Shown: positions 16,818-24,920, numbered from the stretch's first letter. The stretch is DNA of 32,980 nt from an uncultured Chloroflexota bacterium (GCA_903871905.1 CAIQIV010000137.1:1-32980); one strand, 5' to 3'. Notes: a model not told the origin generated them from the letters alone. Translations and numbers: made by a program.

Positions 16818-18587
16818 GTGTTTGAGAGAGAACAACAGGCCGTATCTACCCAAATTCAGCGTTTTTGCGCCGAGAAGGGTCTGCCAGATCCTGGCGAGAT
16901 CCAGTGGAGCCCCATTCCGTTTTCCGGTGAGTGGGGTATTTCTACTCCGTTTTTCCAGTTAGCCGCTCTGGAGGCGCGGCAGGGGAAGAACCCGGGACAA
17001 CCGGTGAACCTGCGCGCCCAGCATATCGCCGGGCAGGTGGCTGACTACCTGGGTATCCCGCAGGGTTTCCAGCGCCTGGAAGCGGTCAAGGGCTACCTCA
17101 ACCTGTATTATTCCAGCGCGGAGTATTCTCGCACCGTGATGGATACCGTGCTGGCTTCGGGCATGCAGTATGGCCGGGGGGAGGACAAGAAATCTCGGGT
17201 CATGGTCGAGTTCTCCCAGCCCAACACCCACAAAGCTTTCCATGTCGGTCACCTGCGCAATGTGATCCTGGGATCTACCATGAGCAGCATCCTGGAGACG
17301 GCGGGCTACGAGGTGATCCGCGCCAACTACATCGGCGATATTGGCCTGCACGTGATCAAATGGTTGTGGAATTATATGAAATTCCATGCAGGTGAACAGC
17401 CGGGTGAAGATCGGACGCGCTGGATGGGGGACCTGTATGCCGAGGCTGACCGCCGACTGGATCAGCAGCCTGAATACGAGCCCGAGGTGCGCGCCCTGTT
17501 TGCACGCTGGGACCAACGCGACCCTGAGATTGTCAACCTGTGGAAAATGACCCGCCAGTGGTCGTTGGATGGCTTTGACCAGATCTACTGCCTGCTTGGG
17601 GTCGATTTTGACCGGATCTATTTTGAAAGTGAGGTGGAAGACCCGGGCAAGCGGCTGGTTGAGGGGATGGTCCAGCGCGGCATTGCTGTGGATGAGCGCC
17701 CGGAAGGCCCGGTGCTGGTGCGGCTGGATGAGCTGCTGGGTTTGAATAAGGAGAAATACCGGGTGCTGGTGGTGCTGCGCTCCGATGGCACCTCGCTCTA
17801 CTCGACCAAGGACCTGCCTCTGGCAATCCGCAAGTTTGACGAATATGCCTTGCAGAAATCGATCTACGTGATCGATGTGCGTCAGGCTCTCTACATGCAG
17901 CAGATTTTCAAGACCCTGGAGATCATGGGGTATGGCTGGGCGCCGGGTTGTTATCACCTGGCCTACGAGATCGTGAATCTTCCGGGAAATGTCACCATGT
18001 CCTCCCGCGACGGCACGGTTGTGCTGCTGGAAGACTTGATCCGGGAGGCCAGGCAGCGCGCCCTGCAGATTGTGCAGGAGAAAAACCCCGGCCTTCCCGA
18101 CGAGCAGAAAAACTCAATTTCCCTGGCGGTTGCCCTGGGCGCCTTGAAATATGCCATGCTGTCGCGGGATAACACCCGCATCGTCACCTTTGATTGGGAT
18201 GCGGCCCTCGATTTTAATGGCCAGGCTGCTCCTTACATCCAATATGCCCATGTGCGCGCCTGCAGCATCCTGCGTAATGTAGAGGATGACTCGACCACGG
18301 GTGGTTTTTCGGACGAGCCGATGCACCCGGCTGAGATCCAGTTGATTGACATGATCTCCCGACTGCCTGCCGAGGTCCAGCGTGCAGCCGCCGAATACCG
18401 CCCCCTGCATCTGACCAACCTGGCCTATGAGATGGCGCGCGCCTTTAACGATTTTTACAACCAGTGCCCGGTGTTGAAGGCAGAGCCGGAACTGCGGGCG
18501 CGGCGCTTGCGGCTGGTCGCAGCCGCCCGCCAGGCTTTAGGCAACATTCTAAGGATTCTGGGGATCACCGCCCCAGAGATGATGTAA
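16818..18587 (+). CDS. argS: Arginyl-tRNA synthetase
   Basis: A 589-residue class I aminoacyl-tRNA synthetase that charges tRNA-Arg. The N-terminal Add1-like region is followed by VEFSQPNTHKAFHVGHLRN, whose HVGH (142-145) is the HIGH motif. IGDIGLHVIKWLW follows. MSSRDG (394-399) occupies the KMSKS-loop position, where ArgRS usually lacks the canonical lysine. The C-terminal DALR anticodon-binding domain starts near YIQYAHVRACSILRN. Length is normal. The start is a GTG at 16818; an ATG two bases earlier is out of frame. It has its own extended -10 promoter and ends before the hairpin at 18593. Confidence 0.95.
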   Translation: MFEREQQAVSTQIQRFCAEKGLPDPGEIQWSPIPFSGEWGISTPFFQLAALEARQGKNPGQPVNLRAQHIAGQVADYLGIPQGFQRLEAVKGYLNLYYSSAEYSRTVMDTVLASGMQYGRGEDKKSRVMVEFSQPNTHKAFHVGHLRNVILGSTMSSILETAGYEVIRANYIGDIGLHVIKWLWNYMKFHAGEQPGEDRTRWMGDLYAEADRRLDQQPEYEPEVRALFARWDQRDPEIVNLWKMTRQWSLDGFDQIYCLLGVDFDRIYFESEVEDPGKRLVEGMVQRGIAVDERPEGPVLVRLDELLGLNKEKYRVLVVLRSDGTSLYSTKDLPLAIRKFDEYALQKSIYVIDVRQALYMQQIFKTLEIMGYGWAPGCYHLAYEIVNLPGNVTMSSRDGTVVLLEDLIREARQRALQIVQEKNPGLPDEQKNSISLAVALGALKYAMLSRDNTRIVTFDWDAALDFNGQAAPYIQYAHVRACSILRNVEDDSTTGGFSDEPMHPAEIQLIDMISRLPAEVQRAAAEYRPLHLTNLAYEMARAFNDFYNQCPVLKAEPELRARRLRLVAAARQALGNILRILGITAPEMM

Positions 18588-18592
18588 AGAAA

Positions 18593-18624
18593 AAGGAGTC
18601 TCATCTTACCCAGTGAGACTCCTT
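18593..18624 (+). terminator. Rho-independent-like terminator after argS
   Basis: An 11-base perfect stem, AAGGAGTCTCA (18593-18603) with TGAGACTCCTT (18614-18624), and a 10-base loop. It begins six bases after the argS stop. The downstream tract (ATTTAT) is only moderately T-rich. It lies before the ribosome-binding site of the next gene, which would then need its own promoter or read-through. Confidence 0.75.
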
Positions 18625-18666
18625 ATTTATAGAAATGAAGCCAAAATTTCAGGAGACGAAAAGGAT

Positions 18667-19986
18667 ATGTCACCCACTCGTACCATCATCATGGGCGCCG
18701 CCGGGCGCGATTTTCACAATTTCAATGTTTTCTTTCGCAGCAATCCCGAGTATGAAGTGGTCGCCTTCACGGCTACCCAGATCCCGGATATTGAAGGGCG
18801 GACCTACCCGGCGGAGCTGGCAGGCCCCCTCTATCCCGCTGGCATCCCCATTTATGCCGAGCAGGAGCTGGAAAAACTGATCGCCGAGAAAAAAGTTAAC
18901 CAGGTCATCTTTGCGTATAGTGATGTGCCTCACACCGTGGTGATGCACAAAGCCTCCCTGGTGCTTGCTGCCGGCGCAGATTTCCGCTTAATGGGCCTCA
19001 AAACAACCCAGCTGGCATCTTCAAAACCGGTTGTTTCGGTGTGCGCCGTGCGCACCGGCTCTGGCAAGAGCCAGACTACCCGCCGCGTCTCCCTCATCCT
19101 GCGGGACATGGGGTTCAAGGTGGCCGCCATCCGCCACCCCATGCCTTATGGCGACCTGGTCAAGCAGGCTGTGCAGCGCTATGCCAGTTATGATGACCTG
19201 GTCAGGCACGACTGCACCATCGAGGAGCGCGAGGAGTACGAGCCTCACCTGGATAACCAGGTTATTGTGTATGCGGGGGTAGACTACGAGCGCATTCTGC
19301 GCCAGGCAGAGCAGGAAGTGGATGTGATCCTGTGGGATGGCGGTAATAATGACTTCTCCTTTTATAAGCCCGATCTGCAGATCGTGGTTGCCGACCCTCA
19401 CCGCCCAGGGCATGAGCTGGCCTATCATCCGGGCGAGACTAACATACGCAGCGCGGATGTGTTTGTGATCAACAAGGTGGATACTGCCAACCCGGATGCG
19501 GTGATCCAGGTGCGGCAGAACCTGGCTTCCGTCAATTCCAGGGCGGTGGTGATTGAGGCAGCCTCCCCTCTCTTTGTAGACGACCCGGCGGCCATTAAGG
19601 GCCGGCGCGTGCTGGTGGTGGAGGATGGCCCGACCCTGACGCATGGGGAAATGGCTTATGGCGCCGGCTACGTTGCCGCCCGCCGCTTCGGGGCGGCGGA
19701 AATCGTTGACCCGCGCCCCTTCGCCGTGGGCTCGATCCGCGGCACTTTTGAAAAATATCCCTCCACCGGTCCGGTCCTGCCCGCCATGGGGTACGGCGCC
19801 CACCAGACCCGGGAGTTGGAGGAGACGATCAACAAAATGGATGTGGATCTGGTGATCATCGGCACCCCCATCGACTTGCTGCGGGTGATCCAGATCAACA
19901 AGCCCTCGCAGCGCGTGCGCTATGAGCTGCAGGAGATCGGCCAGCCAACCCTGGTTGATATCCTCAAAGCGAAGTTTGGGCGCTAA
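18667..19986 (+). CDS. Cyclic 2,3-diphosphoglycerate synthetase-like P-loop protein
   Basis: A 439-residue protein resembling the cyclic 2,3-diphosphoglycerate synthetase family, also annotated as GTPase-like P-loop proteins. The N-terminal Rossmann-like part starts IIMGAAGRDFHNFN and includes ATQIPDIEGRTYP and IFAYSDVPH. The central P-loop is TGSGKSQTTR, with Gly131, Lys134 and Ser135. ILWDGGNNDFSFYKPDL and VFVINKVD look like Walker B and a nucleotide-specificity motif. The C-terminal half has THGEMAYGAG and VIIGTPIDLLR. In methanogens the named enzyme makes the thermolyte cDPG from 2,3-bisphosphoglycerate; many bacterial homologues have no demonstrated activity, so the reaction is not certain here. 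The start is the ATG at 18667 with AAAAGGAT upstream; an earlier in-frame start overlaps the terminator. Confidence 0.82.
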   Translation: MSPTRTIIMGAAGRDFHNFNVFFRSNPEYEVVAFTATQIPDIEGRTYPAELAGPLYPAGIPIYAEQELEKLIAEKKVNQVIFAYSDVPHTVVMHKASLVLAAGADFRLMGLKTTQLASSKPVVSVCAVRTGSGKSQTTRRVSLILRDMGFKVAAIRHPMPYGDLVKQAVQRYASYDDLVRHDCTIEEREEYEPHLDNQVIVYAGVDYERILRQAEQEVDVILWDGGNNDFSFYKPDLQIVVADPHRPGHELAYHPGETNIRSADVFVINKVDTANPDAVIQVRQNLASVNSRAVVIEAASPLFVDDPAAIKGRRVLVVEDGPTLTHGEMAYGAGYVAARRFGAAEIVDPRPFAVGSIRGTFEKYPSTGPVLPAMGYGAHQTRELEETINKMDVDLVIIGTPIDLLRVIQINKPSQRVRYELQEIGQPTLVDILKAKFGR

Positions 19987-20003
19987 ACTGGCAGGGATTC
20001 TAT

Positions 20004-20039
20004 ACGGAATTGGAGAGCAGATCCGCTCTCCAATTCCGT
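20004..20039 (+). terminator. Long perfect hairpin, probable terminator
   Basis: A 15-base perfect stem, ACGGAATTGGAGAGC (20004-20018) with GCTCTCCAATTCCGT (20025-20039), around a six-base loop, 18 bases after the 18667-19986 gene. The 3' side lacks a clear U-run (GGTTTAACC), so termination efficiency is uncertain. It could also protect the transcript end. Confidence 0.65.
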
Positions 20040-20063
20040 GGTTTAACCATCGCTTATTTAATC

Positions 20064-21311
20064 ATGCCTGAGCTAACCTGGCCTTCCAAGCAGCTGAATT
20101 TCCCGCCGCCGGCCCGCCTGGGGGTGGACAGCTGCGTTTTTCCCCAGGGAGCGGGTTATCCTGGACGGCCGCCAGGCGGACGTATGATTTTGGGGGATAA
20201 CCTGGCTGTGATGGTGTCGCTCCTGGAAGAATATGAAAATCGGGTCAACCTGATTTATGTTGACCCCCCTTTCTTCACCAACCGGCATTACGCGGCCAGG
20301 GTTGGCAAAGGGGAAGACTCCCGGCGGCCTCAGGAATGGCAGCTTGCCGAAGGCTACCCCGACCATTGGGTGGATCTCGACGCCTACCTGGATATGCTCT
20401 ACCCGCGCTTGAAGCTGATGCACCGCCTGTTAGCCGAAGATGGGACCCTTTACCTGCACCTGGATTGGCATGCCGATGCCTATGCGCGCCTCCTTTTAGA
20501 TGAAATCTTTGGCCCAGATAATCTTCTGAATGAGATTATCTGGGTGTATCATGGCCCTTCGCCCATCCGCAGTGCCTTTAACCGCAAACATGATACCATC
20601 CTGGCCTATGTCAAAGGTGAGCGCTATACATTCAATGCAGACGCGGTGCGCCAACCGTATGACCCCAACACGGTGAAGACCTTTGCTGCTTCCACCAAAG
20701 CCGGTTTTGGAAAAATCCCAGACCTGGAGAGGGGCAAGGTGCCGGAAGACTGGTGGTATTTCCCGGTTGTGGCTCGTCTGCACAGTGAGCGTACCGGTTA
20801 TCCCACTCAGAAACCGCAGGCTCTCCTGGAGCGCATCATCCTGGCATCCTCCAACCCGGGCGACCTGGTGGCTGATTTCTTCTCTGGCTCAGGAACCACC
20901 GCGGTTGTGGCTCAGCACTTGCAAAGGCGGTTCATTGCCGTGGATGCCGCCTGGCGCGCTGCGCATACTGCACGCAGCCGCCTGGTCCAGGTGGGGGCGG
21001 CCCCTTTCAGCTTCGAGAGCAGCCTGCCGGCTCCGTTCCCGGCGCCGGCTGAGGCTGCGGTGCAGATCGAAGAAGGTGAGCTTGTCCTGAATCCGCAGGT
21101 CCAGGCGGGGGTGGACTATTGGGAGATAGACCCTGCCTGGGATGGCTCTGTCTTCCGCAGCGCCAGCCAATCCCTGCGGACCCGCCGCTCCCCGCAGGTC
21201 AGCTGTCGCCTGTCTCTCTCTGGGCAGGTACCAGGAAAACCTATCTGTGTGCGCCTGGTGGGGGTGGATGGATCTCTTTCGCAGGCTGTCATTTCCCGGG
21301 TGGATCAATGA
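20064..21311 (+). CDS. Site-specific DNA methyltransferase, beta-class, orphan
   Basis: A 415-residue N4-cytosine/N6-adenine type DNA methyltransferase using S-adenosylmethionine. Catalytic motif IV is VDPPF (66-70) and precedes the AdoMet-binding motif I, DFFSGSGTT (271-279), which is the beta-class order. Supporting segments are LGDNLAVM before motif IV, EDGTLYLHLDWHAD, and PTQKPQALLERII before motif I. The region between about 150 and 250 probably recognises the target base sequence. About 100 residues after motif I form a C-terminal extension I cannot assign. No restriction endonuclease or specificity subunit lies beside it. The ATG at 20064 is chosen because the alternative TTG lies inside the preceding hairpin; no good Shine-Dalgarno is seen. 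N4-C versus N6-A cannot be decided. Confidence 0.88.
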   Translation: MPELTWPSKQLNFPPPARLGVDSCVFPQGAGYPGRPPGGRMILGDNLAVMVSLLEEYENRVNLIYVDPPFFTNRHYAARVGKGEDSRRPQEWQLAEGYPDHWVDLDAYLDMLYPRLKLMHRLLAEDGTLYLHLDWHADAYARLLLDEIFGPDNLLNEIIWVYHGPSPIRSAFNRKHDTILAYVKGERYTFNADAVRQPYDPNTVKTFAASTKAGFGKIPDLERGKVPEDWWYFPVVARLHSERTGYPTQKPQALLERIILASSNPGDLVADFFSGSGTTAVVAQHLQRRFIAVDAAWRAAHTARSRLVQVGAAPFSFESSLPAPFPAPAEAAVQIEEGELVLNPQVQAGVDYWEIDPAWDGSVFRSASQSLRTRRSPQVSCRLSLSGQVPGKPICVRLVGVDGSLSQAVISRVDQ

Positions 21312-21323
21312 CACAGGGCAGGG

Positions 21324-21329
21324 TATAAT
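21324..21329 (+). promoter_or_regulatory. Possible -10 element upstream of the kinase/uridylyltransferase fusion
   Basis: A perfect TATAAT at 21324-21329 in the 94-base gap. The hexamer 17 bases upstream (TGGATC) matches the -35 consensus at only three positions. Transcription would begin near 21336, about 70 bases before the ATG. Confidence 0.45.
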
Positions 21330-21405
21330 CCCAAAATTCGAATAGTATTACTATCCGCAGCCGCGGAGGGTATCAACTTGTCAGCATGGTTCGAGAGAGG
21401 AATCG

Positions 21406-23328
21406 ATGAATATTTTTGTACCTGGTCGTATCTGCCTGTTTGGTGAGCACTCGGATTGGGCTGGCGGCTACCGCCGGATTAATGCTGAGATTGAAAAAGG
21501 TTATACCTTGATATGCGGCACCGATCAGGGCATATATGCCGAGGTAAGCCCGCACCCTACCTCCCTGGTATTAAAGTCGAGCACGCCAGATGGTCAGGTT
21601 CACGGGCCTTATGAGATTCCAATGACCCCCAAAGCCCTGCTGGAAGAAGCCCAAAAGGGGGGGTTCTGGAGCTATGCTGCCGGGGTGGCCTACCAGGTGC
21701 TGATCAACTATCATGTGCGCGGGCTGGTACTCGATAACTACAAAACCGATCTGCCGGTTAAAAAGGGGCTGTCCTCCAGCGCTGCCATCTCGGTCATGAC
21801 CGCACGGGCGTTCAACCGTGTCTATGACCTGAAGATGACCATCCGGGGCGAGATGGAGCTGGCCTACCAGGGTGAAATCACCACGCCCTCCCGCTGCGGA
21901 CGCATGGACCAGGGTTGTGCTTTTGGCAACCGCCCTGTGTTGATGACCTTTGACGGCGACCGGCTGGATACTCACGAGTTCCAGGTTACCCGGGAGCTGT
22001 TTTTTGTCATCGTCGATCTGATGTCCCACAAGGACACCATGGAGATCCTCAACCGCCTGAACCGCTGCTATCCATTCGCCGAAAATGAGCTGGAGAAGGG
22101 GGTGCAGCAGCTGCTAGGCCCAATGAACAAGGAGATTGTCCAGCGCGCCATGCAGGCGTTGCACGCCGGTGATGCAGAGGCGATCGGCCTTCTGATGCTT
22201 GAGGCGCAGGACCTGTTTGACCGGTATGCTGCTCCAGCCTGCCCTGAGGAGCTCACTTCGCCTATCCTGCACCAGGTCCTTGCTCACCAGGCTTTGCGCT
22301 CGCACATTTGGGGTGGCAAAGGTGTCGGCTCTCAGGGAGACGGCACCGCTCAATTCCTGGCTCGCAGCAAAGAGGATCAAGCGCGGGTGGTGGAGATCTT
22401 GCAGCGCGACTTCAACATGCCCTCGCTGACCTTGACCCTGAAGCCCGAGCGCAAGGTGCGCAAGGCCTTGATCCCGGCCGCGGGTTTTGGCACCCGCCTG
22501 TTCCCGGCAACCAAGGCTACCAAGAAGGAGCTTTTCCCCATCATTGACCAGGATGGCATTGCCAAGCCAGCCATCTTGCTCATTGTTGAAGAGGCGCTCA
22601 ACGCCGGTGTTGAAGAAGTGATCATCATCGTACAGGAAGCGGACAAGAAGGACTTTGAGTCCTTCTTTACCGAGCAGATCACCATTGAAAACTATAATAA
22701 GCTCCCACGTCATTTCCAGGATTATGCACGCCGCATTCTGGAGATCGGGCGCAGGATAACTTTCGTGGTCCAGCAGGCTCAGGAGGGTTTTGGCCATGCC
22801 GTCTACTGCGCGCGCCAGGCGATCGGGGATGAGCCGTTCCTCTTGATGTTGGGCGATCATCTCTATCGATCCAATAGCCAGGCGTCCTGCGCTCGCCAGC
22901 TTTTGGAAGCTTACCAGCAGCACGGCGGGAACATCCTCGGCTTGCGCACCACGCCTGAAGATCAGATCAGCAACTTTGGCACGGTCACCGGGGTATGGCT
23001 GGACCCCGAGCGCCTGATGAATGTTACCGAATTTTCGGAAAAGCCGACCATCGATTACGCCCGCAGCAACCTGCGCGTGCCGGCTTTCCCGGAGGGTGAA
23101 TACCTGACGGTATTTGGCATGTATGTCATCAAGCCTAAGTTGTTTGAATACCTGGAAGAGCACATCAGCAACAATGTGCGCCAGCGAGGCGAGTTCCAGC
23201 TTACTTCAGCTCTGGACCGCCTGCGCCAGGAGGACGGCTTCTTGGGGTTGGTGATGGATGGAAAGCGCTACGATATTGGCCTGCCGCAGTATTATCTGGA
23301 GACGCTGCAGACCTTTTCCCGGCCTTGA
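21406..23328 (+). CDS. Fused GHMP sugar kinase / UTP-sugar-1-phosphate uridylyltransferase
   Basis: A 640-residue two-enzyme fusion. The N-terminal half (about 1-345) is a galactokinase-like GHMP kinase: GRICLFGEHSDWAGG (7-21), the phosphate-binding PVKKGLSSSAA (117-127) and the C-terminal GGKGVGSQGDG (303-313). The C-terminal half (about 350-640) is a GalU-type nucleotidyltransferase, opening ALIPAAGFGTRLFPATKAT with the downstream lysine in KKELFPI, then LMLGDHLY and EFSEKP. The natural inference is sugar to sugar-1-phosphate to UDP-sugar in one polypeptide. The sugar (galactose, glucose-like, arabinose or a uronic acid) cannot be read from sequence. GAGAGGA precedes the ATG by six bases. 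The stop lies four bases from the convergent regulator gene. Confidence 0.9.
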   Translation: MNIFVPGRICLFGEHSDWAGGYRRINAEIEKGYTLICGTDQGIYAEVSPHPTSLVLKSSTPDGQVHGPYEIPMTPKALLEEAQKGGFWSYAAGVAYQVLINYHVRGLVLDNYKTDLPVKKGLSSSAAISVMTARAFNRVYDLKMTIRGEMELAYQGEITTPSRCGRMDQGCAFGNRPVLMTFDGDRLDTHEFQVTRELFFVIVDLMSHKDTMEILNRLNRCYPFAENELEKGVQQLLGPMNKEIVQRAMQALHAGDAEAIGLLMLEAQDLFDRYAAPACPEELTSPILHQVLAHQALRSHIWGGKGVGSQGDGTAQFLARSKEDQARVVEILQRDFNMPSLTLTLKPERKVRKALIPAAGFGTRLFPATKATKKELFPIIDQDGIAKPAILLIVEEALNAGVEEVIIIVQEADKKDFESFFTEQITIENYNKLPRHFQDYARRILEIGRRITFVVQQAQEGFGHAVYCARQAIGDEPFLLMLGDHLYRSNSQASCARQLLEAYQQHGGNILGLRTTPEDQISNFGTVTGVWLDPERLMNVTEFSEKPTIDYARSNLRVPAFPEGEYLTVFGMYVIKPKLFEYLEEHISNNVRQRGEFQLTSALDRLRQEDGFLGLVMDGKRYDIGLPQYYLETLQTFSRP

Positions 23329-23332
23329 TAGT

Positions 23333-24004
23333 CTATGGGTCCAGGCGGTAGCCGACGCCGCGGATCGTCTTTAGATAAACCGGTTTCCGGGGATCGTCTT
23401 CGATTGCCCGGCGTAACCAGCTGATGTGCACATCCAGCGTGCGGGTATCTCCGGTATATTCGGTCTTCCATACTTCGCGGAAAAGTTGTTGGCGTTCGAT
23501 CACCTCGCCTGGGTGTTCCATCAACACTTGCAGCAGCCGGCACAGGTAAGGGGTGAGGCGCACCTCGCGCCCTGGGAGGCGCAGGCGTTGGTGATCGATG
23601 CTCAGGCGCAGATCTCCCACTTGCAGCACCTGCTCTTCCAGTTCCAGTTCTTCAATGGTGGGGAGCAGGGGCATGATGCGGTTGATCAGCTTGCGGGCAG
23701 TAAATGGCAGTTGGAGGACAACATTGGCCTCCATGTCGCTGGCGATAACCTGCCCAGGGCCTGCGATCACGACAATGGGCAGGTTGGGGTGTTCTACGTG
23801 GATTAAATGGCAAATCCGTTTCCCGCTGGTGCGCAAGGAGGCCACGTACACCACCACCAGGTTGTGGTGGGCGCTTTCCAGGCGCGACAGAGCTTCGTTT
23901 CCAGTGGTGACAATGTCTACCTGAAAACCTTTCTTCCGTAACGTTGTTATGAAAGACGGGCCTTCAGCCCGTTTGCCTTCAATCCAGAGTATTCTTGTTT
24001 TCAT
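23333..24004 (-). CDS. OmpR-type winged-helix regulator with a degenerate receiver domain
   Basis: A 223-residue transcription factor. The C-terminal winged helix (about 125-223) is well conserved: LTPYLCRLLQVLMEHPGEVI, then TLDVHISWLRRAIEDD and IRGVGYRLDP. The N-terminal half has the length and spacing of a receiver, but the phosphorylation position is Tyr53 (LVVVYVASL instead of a typical LVILDxxLP). The usual lysine before PF is Leu99 (QLPFTARKL), and only Glu9 remains of the acidic cluster. It is therefore probably not phosphorylated by a histidine kinase; none is encoded nearby. The start is the ATG at 24004; the longer frame to 24106 would run through its promoter. The ribosome-binding site is weak. 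Confidence 0.9.
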   Translation of the reverse strand: MKTRILWIEGKRAEGPSFITTLRKKGFQVDIVTTGNEALSRLESAHHNLVVVYVASLRTSGKRICHLIHVEHPNLPIVVIAGPGQVIASDMEANVVLQLPFTARKLINRIMPLLPTIEELELEEQVLQVGDLRLSIDHQRLRLPGREVRLTPYLCRLLQVLMEHPGEVIERQQLFREVWKTEYTGDTRTLDVHISWLRRAIEDDPRKPVYLKTIRGVGYRLDP

Positions 24005-24077
24005 CCAAAGTATATTTGTTGAAACCCTGATCTGTAGCGCCCCAAACCAGCAGTAAAACTGGGTTATGAGTGATGAG

Positions 24078-24106
24078 ATTATACCTGGAATTGTAAAAAA
24101 AGACAA
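24078..24106 (-). promoter_or_regulatory. Sigma-70-type promoter for the winged-helix regulator
   Basis: On the minus strand TTGTCT (24106-24101, four of six), a 17-base spacer and perfect TATAAT (24083-24078). Transcription would start near 24071, leaving about 66 bases before the ATG at 24004. Confidence 0.7.
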
Positions 24107-24115
24107 TTACAATTC
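24088..24115. promoter_or_regulatory. Perfect inverted repeat overlapping the regulator promoter (candidate operator)
   Basis: GAATTGTAA (24088-24096) and TTACAATTC (24107-24115) are perfect 9-base inverted arms separated by 10 bases. They cover the -35 and part of the spacer of the 24078-24106 promoter. The arm centres are 19 bases apart, about two helical turns, as expected for a dimeric DNA-binding protein. Autoregulation by the adjacent regulator is the simplest idea but is an inference. Confidence 0.55.
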
Positions 24116-24184
24116 ACCAGGAAAATTTAAGATTTGACCAACCATTGTTTTACAGTCCAGCCGGGGAAAAGGCTCAAGTTGTCG

Positions 24185-24213
24185 TTGCATCTGTGGCACG
24201 CCCATGTTAGAAT
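24185..24213 (+). promoter_or_regulatory. Promoter for the bifunctional-nuclease gene and possibly downstream genes
   Basis: TTGCAT (24185-24190), a 17-base spacer and TAGAAT (24208-24213) with a TG one base before it (24205-24206), so an extended -10. Transcription would start near 24220, about 24 bases before the ATG. The rest of the 239-base gap (24005-24243) holds the regulator promoter and its inverted repeat, and no gene that I can see. Confidence 0.7.
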
Positions 24214-24243
24214 CGATATGGAATTTTTTTGGCGGAGGCTTTT

Positions 24244-24837
24244 ATGTCTGAAATGATCGAGGTTGTGATCGACAGTATCCGGGTCAGCTTGATGTCACAG
24301 CAAAGGATCGTCATCCTGCGTGAGAAAAACAACGAGCGATATCTTCCTATCTGGATCGGCATCTACGAAGCAGAATCGATCACAATTGCCCTGCAAGAGG
24401 TGGAAGTTGCCAGGCCTCTTACTCACGACCTGATGAAGAACATCTTTTTTGAGTTGAATGCCAGGATTATCCGTGTAGAGGTGGTTGCCTTGCGCGACGA
24501 TACGTACTATGGGAACATCATTGTTGAAGCGGAAGGACGTACGATCAAGATTGACTCCCGCCCCTCCGATGCCCTGGCAATTGCTGTGCGCGCCCATGTG
24601 CCCATCCTGGTGGCCAGGTCGGTGATGGATGTGGCAGGGATCACCCCTGAAGAGGATATCCAGGAGGAGGCGCCGGAAGCCTCTCGGCCTGCTGCTCCGC
24701 CTGAACCCCCCGCACCCAGGCGCGATGTGCCTGAGGCAGAGTCAGGGGATGACCGCCTCGACGTGTTCAAAGATTTCCTGGCCGGTCTCGACCTGGACAA
24801 CCTGGATAACCCGCCTGGCGGTGAAGACCGGGATTGA
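24244..24837 (+). CDS. Bifunctional nuclease family protein (BFN/DUF151)
   Basis: A 197-residue protein with an N-terminal BFN/DUF151 domain (about 1-135). It opens MIEVVIDSIRVSL, has ILREKNNERYLPIWIGIYEA, and ends in the hallmark IDSRPSDALAIAVR. Members have been described with DNase/RNase activity in plants, and related domains sit beside UvrC-type modules; bacterial function is poorly defined. A low-complexity Pro/Glu/Ala linker (about 140-170) joins a short acidic tail (FKDFLAGLDLDNLDN). The start is the ATG at 24244, with GGAGG six bases upstream. It has its own extended -10 promoter and is followed by a terminator before dnaB. Confidence 0.9.
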   Translation: MSEMIEVVIDSIRVSLMSQQRIVILREKNNERYLPIWIGIYEAESITIALQEVEVARPLTHDLMKNIFFELNARIIRVEVVALRDDTYYGNIIVEAEGRTIKIDSRPSDALAIAVRAHVPILVARSVMDVAGITPEEDIQEEAPEASRPAAPPEPPAPRRDVPEAESGDDRLDVFKDFLAGLDLDNLDNPPGGEDRD

Positions 24838-24859
24838 AGCCGGGTAAGCCTGTGATTTG

Positions 24860-24897
24860 CCGGGGTGCGCCGCTCGTACAGGGTGACCCCGGTTTTT
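24860..24897 (+). terminator. Rho-independent terminator after the BFN gene
   Basis: CCGGGGT (24860-24866) pairs with ACCCCGG (24886-24892), followed by five T (24893-24897). The 19-base loop is longer than usual. It sits between the BFN stop and the dnaB start, so dnaB expression would depend on read-through or another promoter, which I did not find. Confidence 0.75.
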
Positions 24898-24920
24898 CTT
24901 CCATTTGATAGGGTTTGCTG

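Noticed and set aside
22114-23163. 349-codon antisense frame opposite the uridylyltransferase half
   Set aside because: The sense strand carries complete GalU motifs; the antisense product resembles no family.
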